A DNA stretch of 64,000 nt from Candidatus Scalindua sp. SCAELEC01. GTDB lineage: Bacteria; Planctomycetota; Brocadiia; Brocadiales; Scalinduaceae. Position 1 is the stretch's first letter. Each line of letters starts with the position of its first letter. Of the stretch, positions 1 through 6,644 are shown in pieces. The position numbers and the translations under genes are program-made. The stretch spans positions 1 through 64,000 of the forward strand of contig SHMT01000014.1 in the NCBI GenBank assembly GCA_004282745.1, given 5' to 3'. The notes beneath the pieces are model-generated. The model saw only the letters and a program-made list of their open reading frames with translations, made no database searches and was not told the origin of the DNA.

Positions 1-83
1 CTTAACATATTGTGTAATATGTGGTTATGATAGCACAGCCACCACAAAATATCAACCTCTTTTTTGGTATAATTTGTTATCTT

Positions 84-103
84 ATAAGCACTTAAGTGCT
101 TAT
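84..103. repeat. Perfect 20-bp palindrome at the break of the ammonia-lyase gene
   Basis: The 20 bases read the same on both strands (ATAAGCAC, then TTAA, then GTGCTTAT). The palindrome includes the premature stop codon of the ammonia-lyase gene, so it marks the junction where homology to that family ends. It could be the end of an inserted element, a rearrangement scar or a terminator-like hairpin; no T-run follows directly. Confidence 0.6.
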
Positions 104-1102
104 GGGTAGTAAATCAACGGAATCATTACTAACTATCTCACCCGTTTCCGCAAAAATCAACGGATTACCGGTGGCTGAGTTTATCTCCGTTTCCACCACG
201 TTTTTTGCATATCCTAATGCGTCTTTAGATGCACCGTGCACTTGAGGGCAGCACCGTATCGAGTATGCATCTTGCACCCTCGTACAATCGTGATGAGAAG
301 ATATTATTTCACTACCGTTTGTAAGCGTTCTTAAATTTTCCGCACTCAAAAGCTGTCCATTATGGGGCCTCGCCGCATGAATTTTTTCATTCAGTTCAAT
401 GTTTGAGCCCAAGAGAACCTCAAGACTCATACCAGCCGCTATGTCCGCTGTCTTCAACAATCTCACCGCTTCATATACCGTGAGGGCACCACTGCCCGTC
501 ATCACTTGAGTACCATTTACCAATGACAACCCCTCTCCAGCATCAAGCTCAATAATGGGAATATGTGCTGCTCTCATAGCCTGCATTCCCGACAACCGTT
601 TCCCTTTGTACACGGCCTTACCCTCACCAATCAAGACGAGTGCCACATGCGCCAGGGGAGCGAGGTCACCACTTGCCCCAACCGATCCTTTTTCCGGAAC
701 AAGAGGATGAACACCTCTGTTGAGCATCTCAACCAAAGTCTTGACCGTGTTAAAGCGTATAACCGAATGCCCTTGAGCGAGCCCCTGAATGCGTAGGAGC
801 ATTATTGCGCGAACGGTCTCTTCTTCAAAAGGGTCACCAACACCGGCAGAATGGCTCAGTATGATGTTCCTCTGCAACTCTCTTCTCTGCCCATCAGAGA
901 TAAAGACATTGCTCAAGGCCCCAAAACCTGTCGTCACGCCATAGACCTCTTGTTTATCCTTAATGGCCCTCTTAACTATTTTCTGGGCTGCCGCTATCTT
1001 ACCCCGCACCTCTTTGCCAAGGCTTACCTTGGCATATCCCCGGGCAACACGCACGATATCGGTAATCGAGAGATCTTCACCATTTACCACTACACTCTTC
1101 AT
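92..1102 (-). pseudogene. hutH: Aromatic amino acid (histidine-type) ammonia-lyase, C-terminally truncated
   Basis: The family removes ammonia from histidine, phenylalanine or tyrosine with a self-formed MIO cofactor. The N-terminal catalytic part is intact: the YGVTTGFG loop at about residues 54-61, the MIO triad Ala-Ser-Gly at 143-145 within GSVGASGDLAPL, and a family-like segment ending near NPLIF. Family members are usually about 500 residues, whereas this ORF stops at 336. Its last 12-14 residues do not match the expected SGGNFHG region. The break falls at a perfect palindrome, so the gene probably lost its C-terminal third through insertion or rearrangement and is likely inactive. Histidine versus phenylalanine/tyrosine specificity cannot be settled from what remains. 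Confidence 0.8.
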
Positions 1103-1148
1103 AAGATTCCCAATTATGGCATCAGTACTCGATAAAATTAATGCTCTA

Positions 1149-1222
1149 CTATATCCATTGCAAAATGGTTTTAGGAATTTCCGGACCGGAAATTCCTAAA
1201 ACCATTTTGTGATGGGTATATA
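1149..1222. repeat. Long palindromic repeat upstream of the ammonia-lyase fragment
   Basis: Two arms of about 34 bases (outer ATATnCCAT, inner TGGTTTTAGGAATTTCCGG) face each other around a centre near 1185. The arms match exactly over at least 24 bases. The outer ends resemble the ends of the palindromic family seen at 4099, 53954, 56863 and 57997 (TATAC-CAT and TGGTTTT), so this is probably a related but more symmetrical member. It would form a strong hairpin in RNA or DNA. Confidence 0.7.
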
Positions 1223-1443
1223 TTAAATATTTATACAAGTCTGTCAATAAAAAGTCATCCTTTATCGTTTCCTAGATCCAACTACCATCGGTTAAAAATG
1301 CATTTCATTATTACCTCAGAGGAAAAAAAGAGGAGCTCTCTCCGCTCGATTCATGCATGCTGTTGAATGCCAGGTCATGCTGTTGTAGTGTAGCGATACG
1401 GTTGTACGACCATTGACAATGGTAACACCTAGCGTATAATGGG
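1223..1443. other. Intergenic, no gene seen
   Basis: About 220 bases between the palindromic repeat and the MITE-like element. I see no open frame with a ribosome site, no RNA gene and no clear promoter. Confidence 0.5.
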
Positions 1444-1600
1444 TATATAGTGTTTGAACGAAAACTACCCATCTACTACGTTACTGCAACAATTTCGAAA
1501 TCCTCAAGTACAATTGTACGTTCCGGTTACGAAATTGTTACGCGCCTTGTACCTGGGCACTTTTCACTCAAACACAGGGTTTTCGTTCAGACACTATATA
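1444..1600. mobile_element. MITE-like element, copy 1 (145 bp, with 6-bp target duplication)
   Basis: The element covers 1450-1594. Its ends are inverted repeats of 16 bases with one mismatch: GTGTTTGAACGAAAAC at the left and GTTTTCGTTCAGACAC at the right. It is flanked by the direct 6-bp duplication TATATA (1444-1449 and 1595-1600). A second, nearly identical 145-bp copy lies at 59055-59199 with a different duplication. It has no coding capacity; an internal palindrome (GTACAATTGTAC) sits mid-element with further inverted arms around it. This fits a non-autonomous miniature transposon moved by a transposase encoded elsewhere. Confidence 0.85.
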
Positions 1601-1672
1601 ATTGAGAGACACAAACCAGAGTGGTTACCGTGAATTGTTGGAACCGCTTACCTATCCAGGGAGGGGGCGATT

Positions 1673-2089
1673 ATGTTGTATGAAAAAAGAGTACTGAAAG
1701 GAAAGAGTCCCGCTAAAAATTGGTCTATCGAAAAAACCCAAAAATTTATCATTACCGTATTGTCTTGTACGCTCATTGTCCTCGTGATAATGTGCAGTCT
1801 GTTCTACTCAAAATCAATGTTTGCTGGCAACCAAACTGAAGTAAAATCCCTCTACATTAATAGCCACCTCATTGATTGCGTGGGAGAGGGCCCTCGCACC
1901 TGCATGCAAATAAGAGAAAGCAAGTATGATGAGTGGAATACTTTCTACGACAGTATAGAAGGGTTTACCTTTGAAGCAGGATTTCTCTATCAGATAATAG
2001 TCGAAATAAGAGACGTTAAGGATCCACCTGCCGGTGGCTCATCTAAAGCCTATAAGCTGTTAGCGATAGTTTCGAAGAAAAAAGTCTAA
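1673..2089 (+). CDS. Membrane-anchored DUF4377 protein
   Basis: A basic N-terminus (residues 1-24) is followed by one hydrophobic segment at about 26-46, then a domain to residue 138 facing the periplasm. The domain has the hallmarks of DUF4377: a DCVG motif, a short CMQIRE strand, the W-x-x-FYDSIEGF turn, an aromatic-rich strand, and PPAGGSS-x-x-Y near the C-terminus. DUF4377 occurs alone or next to META domains in envelope proteins; its biochemical role is unknown. The ATG is preceded by a strong GGGAGGGG site, which supports the start. The gene stands alone, just downstream of the MITE, so its promoter may have been altered by that insertion. Confidence 0.75.
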   Translation: MLYEKRVLKGKSPAKNWSIEKTQKFIITVLSCTLIVLVIMCSLFYSKSMFAGNQTEVKSLYINSHLIDCVGEGPRTCMQIRESKYDEWNTFYDSIEGFTFEAGFLYQIIVEIRDVKDPPAGGSSKAYKLLAIVSKKKV

Positions 2090-2504
2090 ACTTCATCTAT
2101 TTGATGTCGATCATTATTCTCAAGAGGGCAACAGATCAAAAAATTGATACGCTTTTCCTGATTCGTAAAGGAGGCCAAAGAGTAAGAGTTGAATAGAACG
2201 ATTTCTCCCACCAGAATGAGTAATGTACTGGTAGCCGCAACTTCTGCAACCCTATCAAATGAATGATCCGCAGGATACCCACTTGAACGATGTAGCGCCC
2301 GGCAGGAAATCGATGGTTATACACTGACATGTAATACAAGATAGTTCAATTTAGGCAGGAATTTAATTGCTATTTAAACAATTTGTGATATATAGTACAG
2401 CCTTTGGATCGTGCTTCTTCAAGCTTTCAAGCTATCTCCTCTTCACTATTTCATACGCACCTGCTCTGTAATCAAATAACTCTTTTTCATGTAAAGGAAC
2501 GTTT
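2090..2504. other. Intergenic, no gene seen
   Basis: About 415 bases. The only open frame (minus strand, about 67 codons) has no ribosome site and no familiar composition. A GGAAC-type weak ribosome site immediately precedes the epimerase gene at 2505. Confidence 0.5.
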
Positions 2505-3473
2505 ATGAAACAAATACTTTTAACGGGCTCGGCAGGATTTATTGGTTGGAAAACCGCAGAAACACTATTGAAAAAAAAATACCGTGTCATAGGTATCGAC
2601 AATATGAACGATTATTATGACATAAAGTTAAAGCAGTTCAGGCTAAAAGAGTTAAAAAAAAACAGCAACTTCACCTTCTATAAGACAGATATTGAAAATA
2701 AGGCCGCACTAAAACGCATTTTTAACAAGCACAAAATTGAAGCCGTCATCAACCTGGCTGCTCGTGCAGGCGTCCGCTATAGTTTAGAAAACCCCAACAT
2801 CTATTTCACAACGAACTCATTGGGAACGCTTAACCTCTTAGAATCATGCAGAGAGGGTAATATCAAAAAGTTTGTTTTGGCCTCAACATCATCTCTGTAT
2901 GCTGGTCAAAAGATGCCCTTTACAGAGACATTGCCCGTTAACACCCCAATTTCCCCCTACGCAGCGAGTAAAAAAGCAGCCGAAGTTACCTGTTACACCT
3001 ACCACTATCTGTATAAAACAGATGTGACAATATTGCGCTATTTCACCGTTTACGGACCAGCGGGAAGACCGGACATGAGTGTATTCCGTTTTATCAAATG
3101 GATTGATGAAGGAAAACCGATTGAACTCTTTGGAGATGGTAGCCAAAGCCGTGATTTCACCTATGTAGATGACATTGCAAGTGGAACCGTGAAGGCCTTG
3201 AAAAAAGTAGGTTGTGAGACCATTAATCTTGGAGGAAACAAACCGTACAAATTAAATTATGCCATAAATTTGATTGAAAAATATCTTGGAAAAAAGAAAA
3301 AGGTGAAACGCTTCACATTCCACAAAGCTGATTTAAAAGCGACATGGGCCGATATCTCCAAGGCAAAGAAACTCTTAAAATGGGAACCAACCGTTAGTTT
3401 AGAAGAAGGTATCGAAAGGTCTGTCGAGTGGTATCTGTCAAACAAAAAGTGGCTCGAGAAAGTCACGCTGTGA
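2505..3473 (+). CDS. NAD-dependent sugar-nucleotide epimerase/dehydratase (UDP-glucuronate 4-epimerase-like)
   Basis: Extended short-chain dehydrogenase. The NAD-binding loop GSAGFIG is at residues 8-14. The IDNMNDYYD segment after the second strand is typical of the UDP-glucuronate/UDP-glucose 4-epimerase branch. The catalytic Ser lies in ASTSS (126-130) and the Tyr-Lys pair is Y152-K156 (YAASK). RYFTVYGPAGRPDM is the usual substrate-side motif. At 322 residues it is a complete family member. It likely epimerises a UDP-sugar in the cytoplasm for surface polysaccharide. The convergent SIS-domain gene and the NusG-like gene next to it support a polysaccharide locus. The exact substrate cannot be told. 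Confidence 0.85.
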   Translation: MKQILLTGSAGFIGWKTAETLLKKKYRVIGIDNMNDYYDIKLKQFRLKELKKNSNFTFYKTDIENKAALKRIFNKHKIEAVINLAARAGVRYSLENPNIYFTTNSLGTLNLLESCREGNIKKFVLASTSSLYAGQKMPFTETLPVNTPISPYAASKKAAEVTCYTYHYLYKTDVTILRYFTVYGPAGRPDMSVFRFIKWIDEGKPIELFGDGSQSRDFTYVDDIASGTVKALKKVGCETINLGGNKPYKLNYAINLIEKYLGKKKKVKRFTFHKADLKATWADISKAKKLLKWEPTVSLEEGIERSVEWYLSNKKWLEKVTL

Positions 3474-3494
3474 TCTCGGTGACAAAACCCTCCC

Positions 3495-4058
3495 CTACCT
3501 GAGCTTCTTATGGAGAATTTGCATAATTATGTGTGTTAAGATGAGATGGACATCTTCCACCTTCTGCATGTCATGTACCGGAGCAACAAAGGAACTCTTC
3601 GCAATCTTGGCAATCACCCCTCCATCAAAACCGGACCAGGCTATTGTTGTAACACCTCGTTCGTTTGCGTATTGAATTGCCCGGACCACATTTTTTGAGT
3701 TCCCACTCCCAGAGATTCCAATAACGATATCACCCGGATTCAGGAAATTCTTTAACTGCTCTACGAAGATATCATCATACGAACAATCATTTGCGTATGC
3801 GAGCATGGTGGGAATATTATCACAAAGGCTCATAACCTTGAACCGCTTCTCTAAACCAAGCGAAACCCCCTTATTCATATCACAGGCAAAATGAGAGGCA
3901 GTAGAACCGCTTCCTCCATTTCCCATAATAAATATCTGTTTCTCTTCTTCATAAGCCACGAGGAGAGAATTAATAATCCCCTCTACCTTCTCAAGATCAC
4001 ACCCTCTCAAAGTCTCGTGAAGATCATTCAAATATTTCAAGGTAAACTCTTTTATCAT
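3495..4058 (-). CDS. gmhA: SIS-domain phosphosugar isomerase, GmhA (sedoheptulose-7-phosphate isomerase) type
   Basis: GmhA converts sedoheptulose 7-phosphate to D-glycero-D-manno-heptose 7-phosphate, the first step of ADP- or GDP-heptose synthesis. The sugar-phosphate loop GNGGSGSTASHFACD, the second loop GISGSGNSKNVV and the C-terminal VEDVHLILTH helix are all present. The length (187 residues from this start) fits the family. I chose the ATG at 4058 because GAAAGGGGG lies eight bases before it; the upstream in-frame ATG at 4085 has no such site. It converges on the epimerase gene with a gap of about 20 bases. A related glycan heptose or N-acetyl-sugar isomerase remains possible. Confidence 0.85.
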   Translation of the reverse strand: MIKEFTLKYLNDLHETLRGCDLEKVEGIINSLLVAYEEEKQIFIMGNGGSGSTASHFACDMNKGVSLGLEKRFKVMSLCDNIPTMLAYANDCSYDDIFVEQLKNFLNPGDIVIGISGSGNSKNVVRAIQYANERGVTTIAWSGFDGGVIAKIAKSSFVAPVHDMQKVEDVHLILTHIIMQILHKKLR

Positions 4059-4098
4059 GTTCCCCCTTTCATTTTTTAGGTACAATCAAGAAATAGGA

Positions 4099-4240
4099 TA
4101 TACTAAAATCGATTTGGTTTTCGGTTTTACCCGTCCGAACGGTTGACAGGCCGGGCGGGCCGGAAACAAAATCTTGGTGAAGGTATACTCGCTCAATTTT
4201 AACTCGCATTTTATCCGAAAACCATTATGGGATGAGTATC
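4099..4240. repeat. Palindromic repeat family, copy with nested GC-rich hairpin
   Basis: The outer ends match the family seen at 53954 and 57997: left TATACTAAAAnCGATTTGG, right CCGAAAACCATTATGGGATG. Relative to those simple copies, an extra GC-rich hairpin of about 32 bases (4130-4161, CCCGTCCGAACGG ... CCGGGCGGG) sits inside the GGTTTTAC-CGG position. A similar insertion occurs at the same place in the copy at 55523. Confidence 0.7.
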
Positions 4241-4365
4241 TCTTGCCATTCTCGGTTAAAAGAGGACCGCGGTCCTGATTACCCTCTTATACAACCGGAA
4301 CACGTTAATTCAGAAGAAATGCAAAATGGTTTCGATAAACGGAGTTGACGACTCATCCAGGGTAA

Positions 4366-4869
4366 TCAGACGGGCTCCACATCAGAAATTAAGATCTCTG
4401 CTGCAGTCCCCTTTTGCATCAAGTCAATACTTATTACAAGCTTATAATTACCTCTCTTCTCAACGAGTATACCCTCTACGCCACTCAGAGGCCCAGCCTT
4501 CACCCGAACACGTGTTCCTTTCTGCAGGTACGGATACGGGTCTAATTGAACCTTACTCTCCAGAAGGATCTTGATATCCATCACCTGTTTATCGGGAACG
4601 GGTGTCGGTTTATCAATGTCGCTGCCGAGTATTTTAGTCACGCCCCTTGTATATTTAACTTCGCTTAGCTGCTCTTGGTTGACATGGGCAAACAGATAAC
4701 CGGGAAAAAGGGGTAAATCGACATACTTCTTTCGATCTTTCCTTCGGCTCAGCATATTAATCAGGGGGAGAAACGATTCTACACCTTTATCTATCAAAAA
4801 TGCGTCTACCTGCTTTTCGTGTCGAGAACGGGTCTGGACTGCATACCATTTCATATCCATAAGAGGCAT
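4366..4869 (-). CDS. NusG/RfaH-like transcription antitermination protein
   Basis: The N-terminal NGN domain starts WYAVQTRSRHEKQV and contains the PLFPGYLFA motif (about residues 53-62) that contacts RNA polymerase. A KOW domain follows near residues 118-160 (GTRVRVKAGPLSGVEGILVE). At about 165 residues it is the size of specialised NusG paralogues (UpxY, RfaH, LoaP types) that promote read-through of long polysaccharide operons. It is probably tied to the sugar genes beside it. The start is uncertain: three in-frame ATGs (4869, 4860, 4854) lie close together and none has a clear ribosome site; MKWYAVQT at 4854 would match the family best. Confidence 0.8.
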   Translation of the reverse strand: MPLMDMKWYAVQTRSRHEKQVDAFLIDKGVESFLPLINMLSRRKDRKKYVDLPLFPGYLFAHVNQEQLSEVKYTRGVTKILGSDIDKPTPVPDKQVMDIKILLESKVQLDPYPYLQKGTRVRVKAGPLSGVEGILVEKRGNYKLVISIDLMQKGTAAEILISDVEPV

Positions 4870-5447
4870 ATATTACCGACATGAGAAGAATTGGTCAAGG
4901 TTTAAAACGTTCCTTTTGACCGACCAATAGGGAGACAATGTACTCAAAGGCATAATCCTCTCAAGGGTAACGGGTTAGTACCTCCTGCGCGGCTCTACCA
5001 ACTAGGCGACATAGTCAAATGACCTGTAGGTCGGGCCGGCCCGTCCGAACCGTTTCATCCGGGCAGGCGCTCAGTTTTATGTCAGATTTGGTCGATCTGA
5101 TCGAGCAGGACCGCAGGTGTAGCCTGAGCTACAGCGAGGATATTGCGAGTGAAGAACGGCCTAAGGTGGCCTGAAAATGAGATGCCCGCCCGGCCTACCA
5201 GCCATTCGGACAGGCGAGAACAATAAGTTATACTTCCCTGGGCCCTTAACTTCCATTTGGGTGTGTGCTTACCCCTCTAACGATAGTCTTGAAAGCATTA
5301 AAAATGTAATCACACGAATTAGTTGCATGTAAGTTGAAGGGAAATTATTCTTTTGCATTTTACTCTCTAATATATTACTTATTCTACGGTTGAATCAAGT
5401 ACTATTTACTATAAAAATTTTATTTATTAAAGAGTAACCCGATTACC
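4870..5447. other. Long intergenic with GC-rich hairpin repeat fragments
   Basis: No gene seen in about 580 bases. Stretches at 5030-5055, 5065-5075 and 5183-5215 carry the same GC-rich words (CCCGCCCGGCCTACC, CCATTCGGACAGGCG) found at 4130, 55543 and 60384, so this gap holds several copies or fragments of that hairpin family. A tRNA D-arm-like word occurs near 4995-5015 but no complete tRNA could be folded. Confidence 0.55.
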
Positions 5448-5768
5448 ATGTTCCGATTTAAAAAAATTGTTGATGAACTCAAACACGCCTTTGCCACTGA
5501 TTCGGGAAAACTGACCGATGATGAGATTGCCCTTATCGAAAAATTGGCAGACTATGTGGTCAGGAGAAAGATGACGGTACCCGCCATCATGTTTCTCGAA
5601 TCAGTTGAACCCTTAAACTTTATCGGTAACCAGGCCGGCACCTTTTTTCAGCCCATTATCACAAACTTTTTCCCCGCCCATGAGTATAACCGTTTCATCA
5701 CTCTATTAGAAAAAAGAGAAGCCCTGAAAATGCTGATTCGCAAGATAGAAAAAAGGGTTAAAGGTTGA
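5448..5768 (+). CDS. Conserved-looking 106-residue protein of unknown function
   Basis: I do not recognise a family. The protein is probably soluble and helical: an acidic/basic N-terminal helix, a central segment with VPAIMFLESVEPLNF and GNQAGTFFQPI, and a lysine-rich C-terminal helix. It has no signal peptide or membrane segment. The hydrophobic core pattern and the compact ORF ending 39 bases before a tRNA gene make it look real. The ribosome site is weak. Confidence 0.55.
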   Translation: MFRFKKIVDELKHAFATDSGKLTDDEIALIEKLADYVVRRKMTVPAIMFLESVEPLNFIGNQAGTFFQPIITNFFPAHEYNRFITLLEKREALKMLIRKIEKRVKG

Positions 5769-5807
5769 CAAAGATCTCTCAAGAAAGTATATTTTAACCA
5801 AATCTAC

Positions 5808-5884
5808 GCGCCCGTAGCTCAATTGGATAGAGTGGTGGACTTCGAATCCAACGGTTGCAGGTTCAAGTCCTGCCGGGCGTACCA
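5808..5884 (+). tRNA. tRNA-Arg(TCG)
   Basis: Acceptor arm GCGCCCG pairs with CGGGCGT. The D-arm is GCTCAATTGGATAGAGT. The anticodon loop CTTCGAA gives anticodon TCG (reads CGA, arginine). The T-arm is GCAGGTTCAAGTCCTGC, and the CCA end is encoded (5882-5884). Confidence 0.93.
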
Positions 5885-6009
5885 TAGAGTGTTTTTTTCG
5901 CTTCGTATATGCCAATAATTTGCATACGTATGCTCGGGAGCAACAGCAAATAAATTTAGGAAAAGGGGAATAGTGTATTTTAAAGGCCTCTTTTCCTAAC
6001 ACAACAAAA

Positions 6010-6083
6010 GCGCCCTTAGCTCAGCCAGGCAGAGCAACTGACTCTTAATCAGTGGGTCGAAGGTTCGATTCCTTCAGGGCGCA
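6010..6083 (+). tRNA. tRNA-Lys(CTT), prophage integration target
   Basis: Acceptor arm GCGCCCT pairs with AGGGCGC, followed by discriminator A. The anticodon arm ACTGA-CTCTTAA-TCAGT gives anticodon CTT (lysine, AAG). The T-arm is GAAGGTTCGATTCCTTC. CCA is not encoded. The 3' 47 bases are repeated at 50327-50373, so integration kept the gene whole on this side. Confidence 0.95.
6037..6083 (+). other. attL core of the prophage
   Basis: This is the 47-bp stretch from the anticodon stem to the discriminator base of tRNA-Lys. It is repeated without mismatch at 50327-50373; identity stops at both ends of the block. It lies at the junction with the prophage, whose integrase gene is at the opposite end. 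Confidence 0.92.
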
Positions 6084-6206
6084 TCTCCTCCCCCCCCTAT
6101 TGTTTACACCTAAATACTTATAAATAAAAATGTTAAAACAACAAATACCAAACGTCTCAAGGTTTGCAGCTTGTTACAATCTGTGTCATTTTGGTACAAA
6201 ATAACG

Positions 6207-6255
6207 GTCACAAATCGGTCACAAAAAATAGTTTGGTCACAAATCGGTCACAAAT
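6207..6255. promoter_or_regulatory. Candidate integrase arm-binding sites, left arm
   Basis: The word GTCACAAAT (one copy GTCACAAAA) occurs at 6207, 6218, 6236 and 6247, as two pairs with an 11-bp period about 29 bp apart. The same word occurs twice with 11-bp period at 50276-50295 beside attR. Clustered short direct repeats next to both att cores are typical of arm-type sites for phage tyrosine integrases. Confidence 0.7.
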
Positions 6256-6378
6256 ATACCTCCAAAATTCCGCCATTTTAGCCTAAAATATTTTTTTACT
6301 AAAGTTTTCAAATCACCTCGATATAGTTCTGCCCCCTTTTCTTCGTCTCCGATTATCATAGTTTCCATATAGATTTAG

Positions 6379-6426
6379 GCCCACTATAGCACTCGAACCT
6401 AGGACACACGGATTATGAGTCCGTTG
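6379..6426 (-). other. Degenerate 3' half of a tRNA (CAT anticodon)
   Basis: Read on the minus strand, this contains an anticodon arm ACGGA-CTCATAA-TCCGT followed by a variable loop and a T-loop-like CCTAGGTTCGAG, then a poorly paired tail ending TGGGCC. No 5' half is seen. It resembles the 3' part of a Met/Ile-type tRNA, the kind of fragment left as an old attachment site. Confidence 0.45.
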
Positions 6427-6644
6427 CAGAGATTAATTTTTAAAGACTTAAGCAAGTATTTTGACGTTTTGTTGACAGTGATTGTTTCGATATTTATTTT
6501 ATAATTGTGGATAACTTTTTTATTTTTGTCTTCGATTTTAATAGTTGTCATATTGACTTTTTATCGGTTTAATGTTATACAATTCCCTCAACTTACGATA
6601 AGGGCGCGATATATTGTATTTTCTTTTCTATTAGGAGGCACTCT

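Noticed and set aside
4980-5020. tRNA-like word (GCCTAGTTGGTAGAGC on the minus strand)
   Set aside because: Only a D-arm-like piece; I could not find an anticodon arm, T-arm or acceptor stem that fit.
5706-6002. Minus-strand frame of about 98 codons with a VRPAGLEPAT stretch
   Set aside because: This is the complement of tRNA-Arg read as protein, a well-known false call.
6207-6255. CRISPR-like array
   Set aside because: The repeats are only nine bases with two-base spacing inside each pair and match the pair beside attR; arm sites explain them. No other CRISPR array was seen in the window.
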